DNA of 64,000 nucleotides from positions 14,818,796 through 14,882,795 of the forward strand of contig OW203722.1 in NCBI GenBank assembly GCA_934045075.1. The letters run 5' to 3'. This document shows, in pieces, positions 12,913 through 23,304 of the stretch. A program made the translations under genes and the position numbers. Positions within the stretch are counted from its first letter, which is position 1, and each line of letters begins with the position of its first letter. Under the pieces are notes generated by a model, which was not told where the DNA came from, ran no database searches, and saw only the letters and a list, made by a program, of their open reading frames with translations. Source of the DNA: Yponomeuta sedellus. Its lineage: Eukaryota; Arthropoda; Insecta; Lepidoptera; Yponomeutidae.

Positions 12913-13688
12913 CTCTAAACTATGACTCCTACCACGACATCGACCACGAGCACAGCTACGACCACGGCCATGGCTGCGACTACGGCCACGAGATTTTTTT
13001 TTATCACATTATATTATTACTGGATTATCTTTTGCCGCCTAAGTCCAAAATATTACTATATATTAAAAACCCTAAGTCCTATCTAAAAGTCCAAAACCTG
13101 TTAACCTAAGTCGAATTCATGCTTCTCAGTAATCTAGTGTTGTTTCAAGAGGCAAAAAGTAACTTTACTCCGTCGTTTTGCAAATCTATGGAATTGGACC
13201 TAGGGACATCTTGAATTTGGCCATCCATTACGTCAACTCCAAAGTGTCCAAAAATGTATGCAATTGACAGCCGGAGTAGCTTAAAAAAAGTCAAAATCAA
13301 CGTCACTCAACTCAGTGGATACTTACTTACATAATAATGCTCCTGGGGGTAAATCCAAGCTGTCCTATAAACATGGCTGTTTTCCACTCGTGGGGTAACA
13401 TGAACTAGCATAGGTACATTGTAATCTATGACTAGCACACTAGCATGCTCTGCCCCACAGAACAGAACTAAACTGGATGCCTCCCGCCCCACTTATCTAT
13501 GCGTAGGTAGAACTATAATTAAACTCAGAGCCACTTGCACAAGCTAGTACCTAAATCTTGATTTAAAACAATAAACCGGATTTTCAATACAAAACGCTAT
13601 CAAAATTGTTCTAAACCTAGATATAGGTAAGGGAACTGCGCAAGCGACCCTGGGAGCGGGCTTTTTACTATGGGATGTAATATAATAT

Positions 13689-14312
13689 TGTTACGGGCTA
13701 GGGTTCTGGATTTGGATGTAAAACACCAATGACAGCTTCTTAGGATTTATTCACGCAGGGTCCGGGCTGCAGGTCTTCACGACACGAAGTCCACACGTAG
13801 ATTCCAATCGCAGGTTCAATCGAAGTCCAATAGTATCGCTGAGGTCGTAGGTTATCGCTCGTATCGCAGGTATGTTCACTTGAAGTTCACTCTTCGCTAT
13901 TCCAAATGGAACTGACAGCGCGTTTTTTTTTTTTTTTAACCCTATAAAGGGCACCCTCCGGAGGACACGGGGGAGGGAGGTGGTGAATGCTCATGCATAA
14001 CAGCACGGACCCGGCCGTGCTGCCAATGTGGGACTCACAAGAAGTGCGCCTACCCACTAAACACCACCTTGGGACTGGTTTTGGTCCGCGGCGGCCGCTA
14101 TTTATATCCGCCGGCCAGGGTTCTAGAACATTCCCGTAACTACGTACCTACACTCGGTACACGCGGCAAGGTCGCTCGAACAGTTACTCATTTAAAGAGT
14201 TTTGCACCTTACGCTAGTGGACATACGAGTCATTATTGCTTGCAGCGTTTATTGTTTACTAAAACGCAGCATGCGGCGACTATTCTAGATGGTTCGGGAT
14301 AGGACCGCGACA
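13689..14312 (-). repeat. 3' LTR of the gypsy element (with insertion)
   Basis: On the minus strand the LTR runs TGTCGCGG...CCCGTAACA. It matches the other LTR over 461 bp except for two substitutions and the extra 163 bp at 13923-14085. Confidence 0.95.
13923..14085 (-). mobile_element. 163-bp poly(A)-tailed retroposed fragment inside the 3' LTR
   Basis: This segment is missing from the other LTR. On the minus strand it ends GGGTGCCCTTTATAGGGTT followed by 15 A, the look of a 5'-truncated non-LTR retrotransposon 3' end. It carries GC-rich text with two short hairpins (GGCAGCACGG.. and CCTCCGGAGG). No target duplication is visible. Removing 13923-14085 restores the other LTR's sequence exactly. 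Because it is in one LTR only, it arrived after integration. Confidence 0.85.
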
Positions 14313-14326
14313 CTGCTCCCCTCTTA
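14313..14326 (-). other. Polypurine tract
   Basis: Minus-strand TAAGAGGGGAGCAG lies directly before the 3' LTR. This is the plus-strand primer position for LTR elements. The pol stop codon TAA overlaps its first bases. Confidence 0.85.
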
Positions 14327-17300
14327 GAGATGCTCGTCCCGAGCATCTTCATTACTGCCGTGATAAGGAGCTAAGCGGTCGATGTGAACCACTTTTTGTG
14401 CACCTCTTGGCTGCCGTTGAATTCGGTACGTCACGTCATTTAACCGAGTTACCACTTTGTAGGGTCCCTCCCATCTTGTCTGCAATTTCGGAGATTTTCC
14501 TTTTCGTCGAGTTACATTGTGAAGCCAGACTAGTGCTCCTTCTTCGAAGCCGCTTGTATTTGCTCGGCGGTCATACCTAGTCTTCATCTTTTCACTCGAC
14601 TCCAATCCGTTTTCCCGTACTATGGCATGAATCTCTCGCATTTTCTCACGTAACTCGGAAATGTAGTCGTGTAGAGAACGTGAGTCGTCAGGAGGGCCTC
14701 CAGTCAGCAGATCTACTGGTATTCTCAGTTCTCGGCCAAAATTTACACGCGCCGGGGTTACCTTCGTGCTTTCATGTTCTGCCGTTCTGTAGGCCAGAAG
14801 AAATGGCGGTATGTATTTGTCCCAGTCTCTCTGGTGCCTGTCAACGACTTTTGCTAAATGTCTCTCAAGTGTTTGGTTAAATCTTTCTACCATGCCGTCA
14901 GATTGAGGATGATATGGGGTGGTCCTAGTCTTATGCATTCCCAATATTTTGCAGAGTTCTTGAAATACTTGAGACTCAAAGTTCCTGCCTTGGTCGGAGT
15001 GTATTTCCAAGGGCACACCAAACCGGCAAACTACTTCCTCAAACAACTTGGAGGCAACAGTCGTGGCTTCTTGATTGGGTATGGCGAATACCTCTGGCCA
15101 TTTAGTGAAGTAATCCATAACTACCATGAAATACTTATTTCCTGATTCCGTTACTGGGAACGGTCCAGCCACATCAACTGCAATGCGTTCCCATGGCGCA
15201 CCAACGTTACAAAGTTGCAGATTTCCTCGGCTTCTAGTTGGTGGGCCTTTCACCGCGGCGCAAGTAACACACTTGCGGCACCAAACTTGCACATCTTCTC
15301 GACAATGGAGCCAGTAAAACCTTTCTCGAATCTTTGTTAAAGTCCTTTTTACGCCCAAATGTCCACCTGACACGCCGTCATGTACTTCACGAAGGACATC
15401 TTGTACCTTATCTCTTGGGACAACTATCTGAAGATGGAACTCTCTGCCGTTAGGTTTCTCCCATTTTCGGTAAAGTATTCCGTTCCTAAGAATAAAACTG
15501 TCCCATTGAGCCCAGTATGCCTTGGTGACAGCACTAGTAGGAGCGACTTCGCACCATCTTGGCTTGTCCTCGCCTCGTTTCTTCCATGCGACAATGAGCC
15601 GTACATCTTCGTCATCTTCCTGTGCTTCTTTCATCGCCTCATCTTCCCAAGATCTCGATGGACTCATTTTTGTCAATCTCAATGGCAGTTCCTTTGTCTC
15701 TTGTTTGGCACAGTGCTTGCAGTCTTCCGGACACGGCCTTCTTGACAGTGCGTCAGCATTTCCATGCGCCTTTCCGCTGCGGTGTTCAATAATAAAGTCG
15801 TACTCCTGCAGTTGTTCGATCCATCGAGCAACTTGCCCCTCTGGATTTTTAAATTGTAACAGCCACTTCAGGGCGGCGTGGTCAGTGCGAAGCGTAAACC
15901 GCATGCCGAGGAGATATTTGCTGAAGTGCTGTACTGTCTTTACCACAGCCAAGAGCTCCCTTCTTGTCACACAATAGTTCCTTTCAGGTTTCGATAGCGA
16001 TTTACTAAAATAGGCCATCACAACCTCTCTGTCGCCTTGTTTCTGCGATAACACTCCTCCGATCGCTGTGTTACTGGCGTCAGTGTCTACAATGAATTGG
16101 CCGTTAGGTTGCGGAAATCCCAAAATTGGAGTCTCGCAAAGACATTTTCTTAATTTTTGAAAGGAACTCTCACATGTGTCATCCCAATGAAATGACTGGT
16201 TGTCTTCAGTCAGTCTGTGTAAAGGCTTGGCAATTTCAGAGAACCCCTTAACAAACCGTCTATAATATGAGCATAGCCCTAAAAATGCTCGCACTTCAGT
16301 CTTGTCTTTGGGAGTAGGCCATTTTTGCACTGCTTCGATTTTGGCTGGATCTGTCTGTATGCCTTCGCTGGTTATCACATGGCCGAGATAGCTAACCTTG
16401 TTCTTAAATAAACTGCATTTCTTCGGATTTAACTTTAAGTTTGCTCCCATTATCTTCTTAAAAACTTGCTCTAGATTTTGTAAGTGGTCCTCAAAATCCG
16501 TACCCATGATTATGACGTCATCCAAGTAGACAAGGCAGGCTTCCCCAACTAATCCGGCCAGTACGCACTCCATAAGTCGTTCGAATGTAGCTGGCGCGTT
16601 GCACAATCCAAAAGGCATCACGTTAAATTGCCATAGACCTTTGCCAGTTGAAAAGGCTGTCTTCTCTTTATCCTTCGGATCAATTTCCACTTGCCAATAG
16701 CCCGATTTCAGATCTAATGTCGAGAACCATTTCATACCACTCAATGTGTCCAAGGTATCGTCTATTCGTGGCAGTGGATAACTATCCTTCTTGGTCACAT
16801 CGTTAAGCCGTCGATAGTCTACACAGAACCTTGTGCTACCATCTTTCTTCTTTACCAACACAACGGGAGAACACCATGGGCTAGCAGAAGGTTCTATAAT
16901 CTTGTTTCTCTTCATGTCGTCCAACATGTCTTGTACTTCCTTTTCTTTGGCAATCGGTATGCGCCTCGCTCGCTGACGAATAGGTCGCTCCTGTCCGGTG
17001 TCGATTTTGTGCTGAAATAACGATGTTCTTCCAGGATTTCCTTCGTCAGAGAAGATATCCCTAAAGCGCAGTAGCAACCTCTTAGCTTTCATGCTTTGCG
17101 AATAGCTCAGATTACTCTTAGAATCCTCAAGGAGCTTAGTGACTATAATTTCACTCCTGGTATTCGATGTGTTTGAGCTTGGAGATGATTGGCAGCTTCT
17201 CATCCAAACGGCTTCCTCACACCTTCCAATAACGTCACCTTTGCTAAGGGTAATCTCACGATCGCCTATATTCACAACCCTTACTACAGCGGTCTTGCCT

Positions 17301-17920
17301 CCATAGACGAGAGTTCTTGCTGTCAGCAATTTCTGACTGGCTGCACTGTCTCGTGTATCTTCAATCAGCACACACCTATTCCGCTGATTCTTCTGACTTG
17401 AAGGCAGCTTCACCTTTACTTCAGTTTGTGCTCGTCTAGGTATTACGATTTTCTTCAGGCACGTGACATTTCCATCGGGACCGCCAAGTATGAAGTTCTC
17501 CTCATCACCACATTTAAAGACACCGTTAGTGACATCGATGTGACAGTTGTGTTTTTTCATAAAGTCTAGGCCCAGAATGCAATCATCCATAATTTCGGCT
17601 ACGATTACGTTGTGAATATATGACGCCTCCCCAACGCATATCGTAACCGACCTTTCACCCAGGACGGGTATCTGCTGGCCAGAAGCGGAGAGAAGTCTGC
17701 TTAAACTGGTGCCTTTGCGGCTCCCTACAGCTTTCACCAGGTCTGGTCTCACTATTGTTCTAGAGGCTCCTGTATCTAGGGTGATTTTGCACTCTATTTT
17801 GTTCACTGCACCGCGTATTAGTAGACTGTTCCCGTTCCATGCTTGTGAGATTCTGGTTACTGGGGCTTCCTCCGCTCCAGCCAGTACCCGCCCCGCAGTC
17901 CTGGCTTTTATTCGTTTCCC
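14324..17920 (-). CDS. pol: Gypsy pol polyprotein (protease, RT, RNase H, integrase)
   Basis: The frame stays open from the frameshift site to TAA at 14324-14326, about 1198 codons. No ATG is needed because it is read as a -1 extension of gag. In order it contains: protease LDTGAS; reverse transcriptase with FCVDYRRLN, KSGYWQVEID, FGLCNAPATFERLM and YLDDVI; RNase H with DTDAS, TRRELLAVV and RTDHAALKWLL; an HHCC zinc-binding integrase N-terminus (HDGVSGGHLGVKRT..C..C); and a DDE integrase core with AVDVAGPF, HSDQGRNFES and PYHPQSDGMVERFNQ. It ends with a GPY/F-type module (WEGPYKVV). All catalytic residues I can place are present. No chromodomain or envelope follows. The frame ends within the polypurine tract. 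Confidence 0.95.
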   Translation of the reverse strand, partial: GKRIKARTAGRVLAGAEEAPVTRISQAWNGNSLLIRGAVNKIECKITLDTGASRTIVRPDLVKAVGSRKGTSLSRLLSASGQQIPVLGERSVTICVGEASYIHNVIVAEIMDDCILGLDFMKKHNCHIDVTNGVFKCGDEENFILGGPDGNVTCLKKIVIPRRAQTEVKVKLPSSQKNQRNRCVLIEDTRDSAASQKLLTARTLVYGGKTAVVRVVNIGDREITLSKGDVIGRCEEAVWMRSCQSSPSSNTSNTRSEIIVTKLLEDSKSNLSYSQSMKAKRLLLRFRDIFSDEGNPGRTSLFQHKIDTGQERPIRQRARRIPIAKEKEVQDMLDDMKRNKIIEPSASPWCSPVVLVKKKDGSTRFCVDYRRLNDVTKKDSYPLPRIDDTLDTLSGMKWFSTLDLKSGYWQVEIDPKDKEKTAFSTGKGLWQFNVMPFGLCNAPATFERLMECVLAGLVGEACLVYLDDVIIMGTDFEDHLQNLEQVFKKIMGANLKLNPKKCSLFKNKVSYLGHVITSEGIQTDPAKIEAVQKWPTPKDKTEVRAFLGLCSYYRRFVKGFSEIAKPLHRLTEDNQSFHWDDTCESSFQKLRKCLCETPILGFPQPNGQFIVDTDASNTAIGGVLSQKQGDREVVMAYFSKSLSKPERNYCVTRRELLAVVKTVQHFSKYLLGMRFTLRTDHAALKWLLQFKNPEGQVARWIEQLQEYDFIIEHRSGKAHGNADALSRRPCPEDCKHCAKQETKELPLRLTKMSPSRSWEDEAMKEAQEDDEDVRLIVAWKKRGEDKPRWCEVAPTSAVTKAYWAQWDSFILRNGILYRKWEKPNGREFHLQIVVPRDKVQDVLREVHDGVSGGHLGVKRTLTKIRERFYWLHCREDVQVWCRKCVTCAAVKGPPTRSRGNLQLCNVGAPWERIAVDVAGPFPVTESGNKYFMVVMDYFTKWPEVFAIPNQEATTVASKLFEEVVCRFGVPLEIHSDQGRNFESQVFQELCKILGMHKTRTTPYHPQSDGMVERFNQTLERHLAKVVDRHQRDWDKYIPPFLLAYRTAEHESTKVTPARVNFGRELRIPVDLLTGGPPDDSRSLHDYISELREKMREIHAIVRENGLESSEKMKTRYDRRANTSGFEEGALVWLHNVTRRKGKSPKLQTRWEGPYKVVTRLNDVTYRIQRQPRGAQKVVHIDRLAPYHGSNEDARDEHL
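17862..17920 (-). promoter_or_regulatory. Programmed -1 ribosomal frameshift signal (slippery site plus pseudoknot)
   Basis: The heptamer G GGA AAC (17920-17914) is in the gag frame and fits X XXY YYZ, four codons before the gag stop; a -1 slip enters the pol frame. A 7-nt spacer (17913-17907) follows. Stem 1 is AGCCAG (17906-17901) with CTGGCT (17884-17879). Stem 2 is GGGGC inside that loop (17894-17890) with GCCCC (17866-17862), giving an H-type pseudoknot with loops of 6, 5 and 12 nt. Spacing and layout match known -1 frameshift elements. The fold is a hand prediction. Confidence 0.85.
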
Positions 17921-19449
17921 TGATTCGCGGTGGAGGGCGCAGCGTCATGCTTCTTCACAAACTCTTCCAAACACTGCTCTATTTTGTTGAGACGCGCATC
18001 CAGTCTGTCATCTGTTTTGGTCGGTTGCCTTTCATTCTTAGGACACGTGAACTGCAGATGCCCTCTTTCCCCACACTTGTAACACATGGGCCCGGAGTTT
18101 CTCTTGGGAGGTGTCTTGATCTCTTTAACCTCCTCCGTAACTTCTCGAAGTTTATACCCTTGCCGGATATCATGACGCACAGCTTCTACTTCCAGGGCGT
18201 GTGCCAGAGCTTCTTTTAATGAAGAATGGTGGCGAAGCTTTACTGCAGCCCTAATTTCAAGATCCTTGATCCCGTCGACGAAGGCTTGTAAAATATTCGT
18301 GTCCACCATCTTACTATCAGCAGAAGGGTACGCCTTTCGAACCAGCTTCTCAATTTCCAACGCCCATTGTTGAAGTCCTTCACCCAGGCGCTGAGTCCTG
18401 TCGCGCAGCTGAGCACGAAAAACGTGTTCCAGGTGTCTTTCACCATATCTAGCCTCAAGTGCCTCCAGCAGGTCTTTGAACTCGCTGCCTGAGGTGGGCA
18501 GTGCCTCCAGGACAGATAAAGCCGAACCTCTGAGCGCGACGGTGAGGGCTGTCAGGCTCTGTTCGTCCGTCCACCCGTTTGAAGCAGCGACAGTCTGGAA
18601 CTGTTGGCGGTAAGCGACCCAAGACGTAGTACCATCGTACGGAGGCACCTTCACTTTAGGCCCGTGGTTTATGCTGACAACTCCGCTCGATGTAACTCCA
18701 GCAGCTTTAATACGCCGAACTTCCTGCTCTAGTCCAGTGAGGCCGGTTTTCACATTTTTTAGGTCATCCTCTAATTCGGAAACCCGTTCGTTCACTACCT
18801 CTACATCTTCATGTAGCTTAGCGACCGTATCACTGAACTTTGTAACGGCAGAAAGGATCACCTGTTGATCTGCCTTCTGTTCTTCTCGCAGGCCTCTTTG
18901 TTCTTCTCGCAGGCCTCTCTGTTCTTCTTGCAGGCACTGCATCTGCTTGCTCTGTTCTTCTCGCAGGCCTCTCTGTTCTTCTTGCAGGCACTGCATCTGC
19001 TTGCTCTGTTCTTCTCGCATGCCCTTCAGCATTGCCATCAGGCACGATATATCCAAAACCTCCATTGTACGTGACTGAGGTTTAATGTCTTCGGTGGGCG
19101 TGGCCAGGTGGGCGTGGCTACGAGGCGGAGCCTGTTGGTCGGTTGGTGAAACCTGGTGGTCAAGGCCGGTGGGCGGAGCCTGGTGCACGGGGGCGGTGGG
19201 CGTGGCCTGGTAGGCGTGGCCAGTAGGCGGAGCCGCTGGGCAGGTATGCTGTGTCTCCACTACGCGCGTGGCCTGGTGGGCGGGGCCAGGGGGCGTGGCT
19301 TGGTCGGTGGGCGTGGCCTGGTGGGCGGGGCCAGTGGGCGTGTCCCTATGGCCAGTGGGCGTGGCCTGAGGGGCAGTGGGCGTGGCCTCCGCAGCACTTC
19401 TGGACCTGGTCCTCACTCCAGAAGTATCCTCTCTCGGAGTCAGTGGCAT
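17908..19449 (-). CDS. gag: Gypsy gag polyprotein with CCHC zinc knuckle
   Basis: The frame starts at the first ATG (19447-19449), only a few bases past the primer site, and ends at TAA 17908-17910 (513 codons). The N-terminal ~110 residues are proline/threonine/histidine-rich near-repeats of an HQATPTGP type. A predicted coiled coil follows, with tandem copies of an LREEQSKQMQCLQEEQRG unit. The capsid-like region includes KVKVPPYDGTTSWVAYRQQF and the spaced leucine/glutamate helices typical of retrotransposon Gag. One zinc knuckle, CYKCGERGHLQFTC (C-X2-C-X4-H-X4-C), lies near the C-terminus and binds the RNA genome. The repeats at 18880-19020 could make length variable between copies. Confidence 0.93.
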   Translation of the reverse strand: MPLTPREDTSGVRTRSRSAAEATPTAPQATPTGHRDTPTGPAHQATPTDQATPPGPAHQATRVVETQHTCPAAPPTGHAYQATPTAPVHQAPPTGLDHQVSPTDQQAPPRSHAHLATPTEDIKPQSRTMEVLDISCLMAMLKGMREEQSKQMQCLQEEQRGLREEQSKQMQCLQEEQRGLREEQRGLREEQKADQQVILSAVTKFSDTVAKLHEDVEVVNERVSELEDDLKNVKTGLTGLEQEVRRIKAAGVTSSGVVSINHGPKVKVPPYDGTTSWVAYRQQFQTVAASNGWTDEQSLTALTVALRGSALSVLEALPTSGSEFKDLLEALEARYGERHLEHVFRAQLRDRTQRLGEGLQQWALEIEKLVRKAYPSADSKMVDTNILQAFVDGIKDLEIRAAVKLRHHSSLKEALAHALEVEAVRHDIRQGYKLREVTEEVKEIKTPPKRNSGPMCYKCGERGHLQFTCPKNERQPTKTDDRLDARLNKIEQCLEEFVKKHDAAPSTANQGNE

Positions 19450-19457
19450 CTCCAAAT

Positions 19458-19474
19458 CCCCAATTCTGACACCA
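19458..19474 (-). other. Primer binding site, tRNA-Leu-like
   Basis: Minus-strand TGGTGTCAGAATTGGGG starts 2 nt after the 5' LTR. It complements the 3' end of leucine tRNAs (TGGTGTCAGAAGTGGG type) with one mismatch. The assignment rests on my memory of tRNA-Leu ends and not on a search. Confidence 0.75.
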
Positions 19475-19476
19475 AA

Positions 19477-19937
19477 TGTTACGGGCTAGGGTTCTGGATT
19501 TGGATGTAAAACACCAATGACAGCTTCTTAGGATTTATTCACGCAGGGTCTGGGCTGCAGGTCTTCACGACACGAAGTCCACACGTAGATTCCAATCGCA
19601 GGTTCAATCGAAGTCCAATAGTATCGCTGAGGTCGTAGGTTATCGCTCGTATCGCAGGTATGTTCACTTGAAGTTCACTCTTCGCTATTCCAAATGCAAC
19701 TGACAGCGCGCCGCGGCGGCCGCTATTTATATCCGCCGGCCAGGGTTCTAGAACATTCCCGTAACTACGTACCTACACTCGGTACACGCGGCAAGGTCGC
19801 TCGAACAGTTACTCATTTAAAGAGTTTTGCACCTTACGCTAGTGGACATACGAGTCATTATTGCTTGCAGCGTTTATTGTTTACTAAAACGCAGCATGCG
19901 GCGACTATTCTAGATGGTTCGGGATAGGACCGCGACA
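19477..19937 (-). repeat. 5' LTR of the gypsy element
   Basis: This 461-bp LTR drives transcription leftward. It is the uninterrupted copy and differs from the other LTR at two bases (a T/C at the GGGTCTGGG site and a C/G at CAAATGCAACTG). Confidence 0.95.
19698..19733 (-). promoter_or_regulatory. LTR core promoter: TATA box and initiator
   Basis: On the minus strand GATATAAATAG sits at 19733-19723 and the arthropod initiator TCAGTT at 19703-19698. The spacing from the first T of TATAAA to the initiator A (19701) is 30 nt, the canonical distance. In the other LTR the 163-bp insertion lies exactly between these two elements. Confidence 0.8.
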
Positions 19938-20902
19938 ATATATAAAATCTTGAGATATAATAAGTTATCGCTCGTCATAAGTACATTTTGTACGAGACCG
20001 GTTCACACTGCGCTATAATAATAATATAGCTATTAAACAGCTTTTATCAAAAAGTCTCATAATAAATATATAGGAAAAAATCATATTTACGTAAAATTAT
20101 AGGTATATTCCCGCTTTTATATTATTTGATGTACATACATAGAACCTTTACGACACGACAAATCCAAAAGTGTTTAAATTGATAAGAAAAATCATATAAT
20201 TTGTTCTGGTTTCCGATATCACAAGTAGCCAGTGTTGCAAAAAAAATTGTCATCTCCCTCCAGATTTGAAGGAGAGGTGGTTACCCATTACAAATTTCGA
20301 AAGTACGTACCATTTAGCAAGTTCTGCATAAATTAAACGTAGGCAGTTTCACGACGAAACGTTTTTATTTTTTATTTTTTTGGCCTTAGTTCAAGGTTTA
20401 CTTATGAACTATGAGGTTTCAAATCCGTACGATGAGACACATTTTTGAGCCAAAGGTGTCAAATAAAATACAGCGACAGATAAACCTCTTATGGTTTTCG
20501 CTTCGCCCGCTTATAGAATAAGTACCTTTCCTACCTAGGTACCTACCTCGTAGGTACCTTAAGTTTTATGTTGTGCCTAAATGAAAAATTAATTTAAAAA
20601 AACTTACTGTTGAACTAAGTAGGTAAGTATATTACGTTTTACGTTACATAGCTGGAAGAACTTTGGTAAAGTTTCTATTTATTTGACTTAATTACCTAGG
20701 TACATGGATAGTAGATACTTAAAATTATTGCTTTTTCAATGTTTGTTTTTATAAATGGGATACTCCTTCATAAACGTAAGGAAACTCGTTCCAGAAAAAA
20801 ATCTTTTTGACTCAATCATAATACTAACAACTGGTAAGAAATGCCCTTGTCATTCAATAAAATTTTATACTTCTCAGATATTATAATACTTATCCCAATA
20901 TT
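19938..20902. other. Intergenic DNA, nothing recognised
   Basis: No coding or repeat signature was recognised apart from general AT-richness and short GTACCTAC-type repeats. Confidence 0.4.
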
Positions 20903-21135
20903 TAAAAAAAACCCATTTAGAGGCTAAAAATTCCACCCTTGCCGGGATTCGAACCCGCGACCTCTGGCTATCCGTGCCAGCGCTCTTTCCAACTGAGCTA
21001 ATGGGCGACTTACCGGCATCAGTGAAATTTCGAACCTCTTTACACTATTCTCTGTATTATGTACAGGTAGCGAGCGACAGCTGGCTGAAGTAGATTGCAT
21101 TACTAACAGCCCCGAGTACCTACTTTCCAAGGCTA
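20903..21135 (-). mobile_element. tRNA-like SINE, single copy, minus orientation
   Basis: This copy contains the family's tRNA-like head (A-box-like TAGCTCAGTTGG on the minus strand, B-box GGGTTCGAATCCCGG), the AGCCTCTAAATGGGTTTTT tail and the upstream GTAAAGAGGTTCGAAATTTCAC leader. It is one of the few copies in the window without an inverted partner. Confidence 0.85.
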
Positions 21136-23304
21136 TATGAATCAGATATTTACCTTTATATCTCCGCGACGATACGAACCAGCCACACGTCACGTCGCGA
21201 CCACATCAGCCGAGTAGCCTTGGGTAATTCAAGAGCCAGATATGAGTGGCCACACAACTCCCTCGCCACTTGACGGCGAGGGAGTTGCATATCCCCCATT
21301 CATATCCCAAAGACGTGAACTATATCACACATACTCTCAACTCAGTACGGTAGTCATCTCCTGCTACTTTATCCAGCTCACACAAAATGCGCGAGAGCCA
21401 GATCAACATCGTCTGACATCGGTTACATTCGGCCGCATTTCTCGTCGTAACCAACGAGCGATGAGAGAAAGTTCACCAAAAAAATCGTTTGATCTGGATA
21501 AAGTAGGGAATAGGTAGACTAGACTGACTCACCACTTGTGTGTCTCGTTTCCACACGCACTTAGTTGATTGGACGTCGTATGAGCTAGGACGCAAGTGGT
21601 GAGCGAGATATGATAGAGATATATTGTGTCTCGGTGAGCAAAGGTATGAGATATATCAACTCCCTCTAAGGACACACTTTGCCCAAGTCTACAGCCGAGC
21701 CACTGGCTACCACCAGCGCGGGGAGGGGTCGCCTGATGTTTCGTATTTAGCTGGGTACGTTCGAGTGAAGCGCGTGAATATGAATCAGACTTTTGTGCCG
21801 GACACTCACAATTTTTTTATTTATTAATAAACAATCGTAAAGAAACAGTTAATTTAATATTCTTTCGTAATAATTATAATTGACATCAATTTATGAATAT
21901 GAAATAATGTTATTGTTACTAATGTTCCAGAAACTGGGTTACGGACACACCATATTAGTCAGAAGAACTACTTTTCAATATTTTTTTGAAATATTTAAAT
22001 AAATATTATTAAAAAAAAATAACATGTGCAAGATAGGCAATAGTCTGAGGTATGTTTTAAAATTAATTGCAGACTGATTTGTCAGTTAGTTACAAAAACA
22101 AATTTATGTATTGAGAACATCGAAAATTTAGGGTTCGGAGAATCACTCTCCGACGCATTCGGCTGATATGATATGTATGACACACGATAAGAGCCGAAAT
22201 TACGCGGCAGAAATTCAGTTGCGTAGACACTATGTAGAGCCATCGCCCTATATCTCATATATTTAGTTCACTGAAGAAGATTTCTAGGGATTTATTATGA
22301 TTTCCATGCTTAGAAATTACATTAAATTTTCTTCAAGTGTTCGAAAACCTAGATTGTGGAATAAAATTAACGAACCCGAAGGGAAACAGCTGATTACATG
22401 TTCATGATGTGATCGGGGCTAAGGTACCTACTCGTAGACACCGGCCGTGCATTATCCGGACCAAAATTGCACGACCAGATAAAGTTCAATAATAATGGAC
22501 TTCTCAAATAATTGGTGTCATTTGGACATGAAGGTCGTACACGAGCGGCCGTACAGCATTTGGTCGTTCATATAATATTAAACCAAGTAGTCGCATCCCA
22601 CAACTTATTTAAAGGCTTTCTTACGTGGGGCATACTGTCTTGTTCGTACACATTTTTTAACATTAACATTTTTTGATTGTGATATTCAAGGCATATTTTT
22701 GTTATACTATGATAATTTTTGATTGAGAAAATTTGGCTTCTAAATTTATAATTTTTGATTGTGATATTCAAGGCATATTTTTGTTATACTATGATAATTT
22801 TTGATTGAGAAAATTTGCCTTCAAAATTTATAATTTTGAAAACAACTATTCTTTAAATTTAGGTACCTATAGGACAACACTTATCCACATTAATCAAAAG
22901 TGATTAATTTTATTACAATAATTAAAATATTAAATTGAACTTCATCAATCATCACATAAGACAGCCTTAATCCCTGAAATTGCCAGAAAAACCCTATGTT
23001 TCAGGTTTGATTGATACTGAAATTACATTTTCAAGATTACTTATTCGGACGGCAATAATGGATTGTGCTTCAAAATTATGACAGAGCTTCGTTCGCTCTT
23101 GATTAGCTACATATGACATTGTGACTAACACGTGACATTGGCGAAATTGTACACAATCAATCAGTGCAGTGAGTCCATAAAATATAATGGATTAGAAAAA
23201 ATACCACTTCATTTTTTAAATGAAAAATTATATTAGCGTGTCAGAGACTGGTACACCAGTGATTCAGCTCTCGATATGATTACTCTCCTTTACTTTGGAC
23301 TAGT
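21136..23304. other. Intergenic DNA downstream of dsRNase gene A
   Basis: No gene is recognised. A 12-bp perfect hairpin (AACTCCCTCGCC/GGCGAGGGAGTT, 21257-21288) and the 82-bp tandem duplication at 22669-22832 are the only clear structures. Confidence 0.5.
22669..22832. repeat. Two tandem copies of an 82-bp unit
   Basis: The unit starts TTTTTGATTGTGATATTCAA and repeats once at a period of 82 bp with only a few differences, indicating a recent tandem duplication in non-coding DNA. Confidence 0.85.

Larger units (their letters stand above)
13689..19937 (-). mobile_element. Complete Ty3/gypsy-type LTR retrotransposon
   Basis: The element is bounded by two LTRs (13689-14312 and 19477-19937) and a 4-bp target duplication, ATAT, at 13685-13688 and 19938-19941. 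In its own orientation (minus strand) the order is LTR, tRNA-Leu-like primer site, gag, -1 frameshift signal, pol, polypurine tract, LTR. Pol domain order is protease, reverse transcriptase, RNase H, integrase, which is the gypsy order. No envelope frame exists. The LTRs, excluding a later 163-bp insertion in one, are both 461 bp and differ at two positions by hand alignment. Both frames are open. It therefore appears recently inserted and possibly autonomous. Confidence 0.95.

Noticed and set aside
14069..14302. 77-codon frame, repeated identically at 19694-19927
   Set aside because: It is present twice only because it lies within the two LTRs; it is antisense to the element and has no domain.
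17760..17948. Third minus-strand frame spanning the gag-pol junction
   Set aside because: It is neither the gag nor the pol frame and is only a shadow of the overlap region.
14324..19455. An endogenous retrovirus with envelope
   Set aside because: No third frame exists between pol and the 3' LTR; the pol stop overlaps the polypurine tract.
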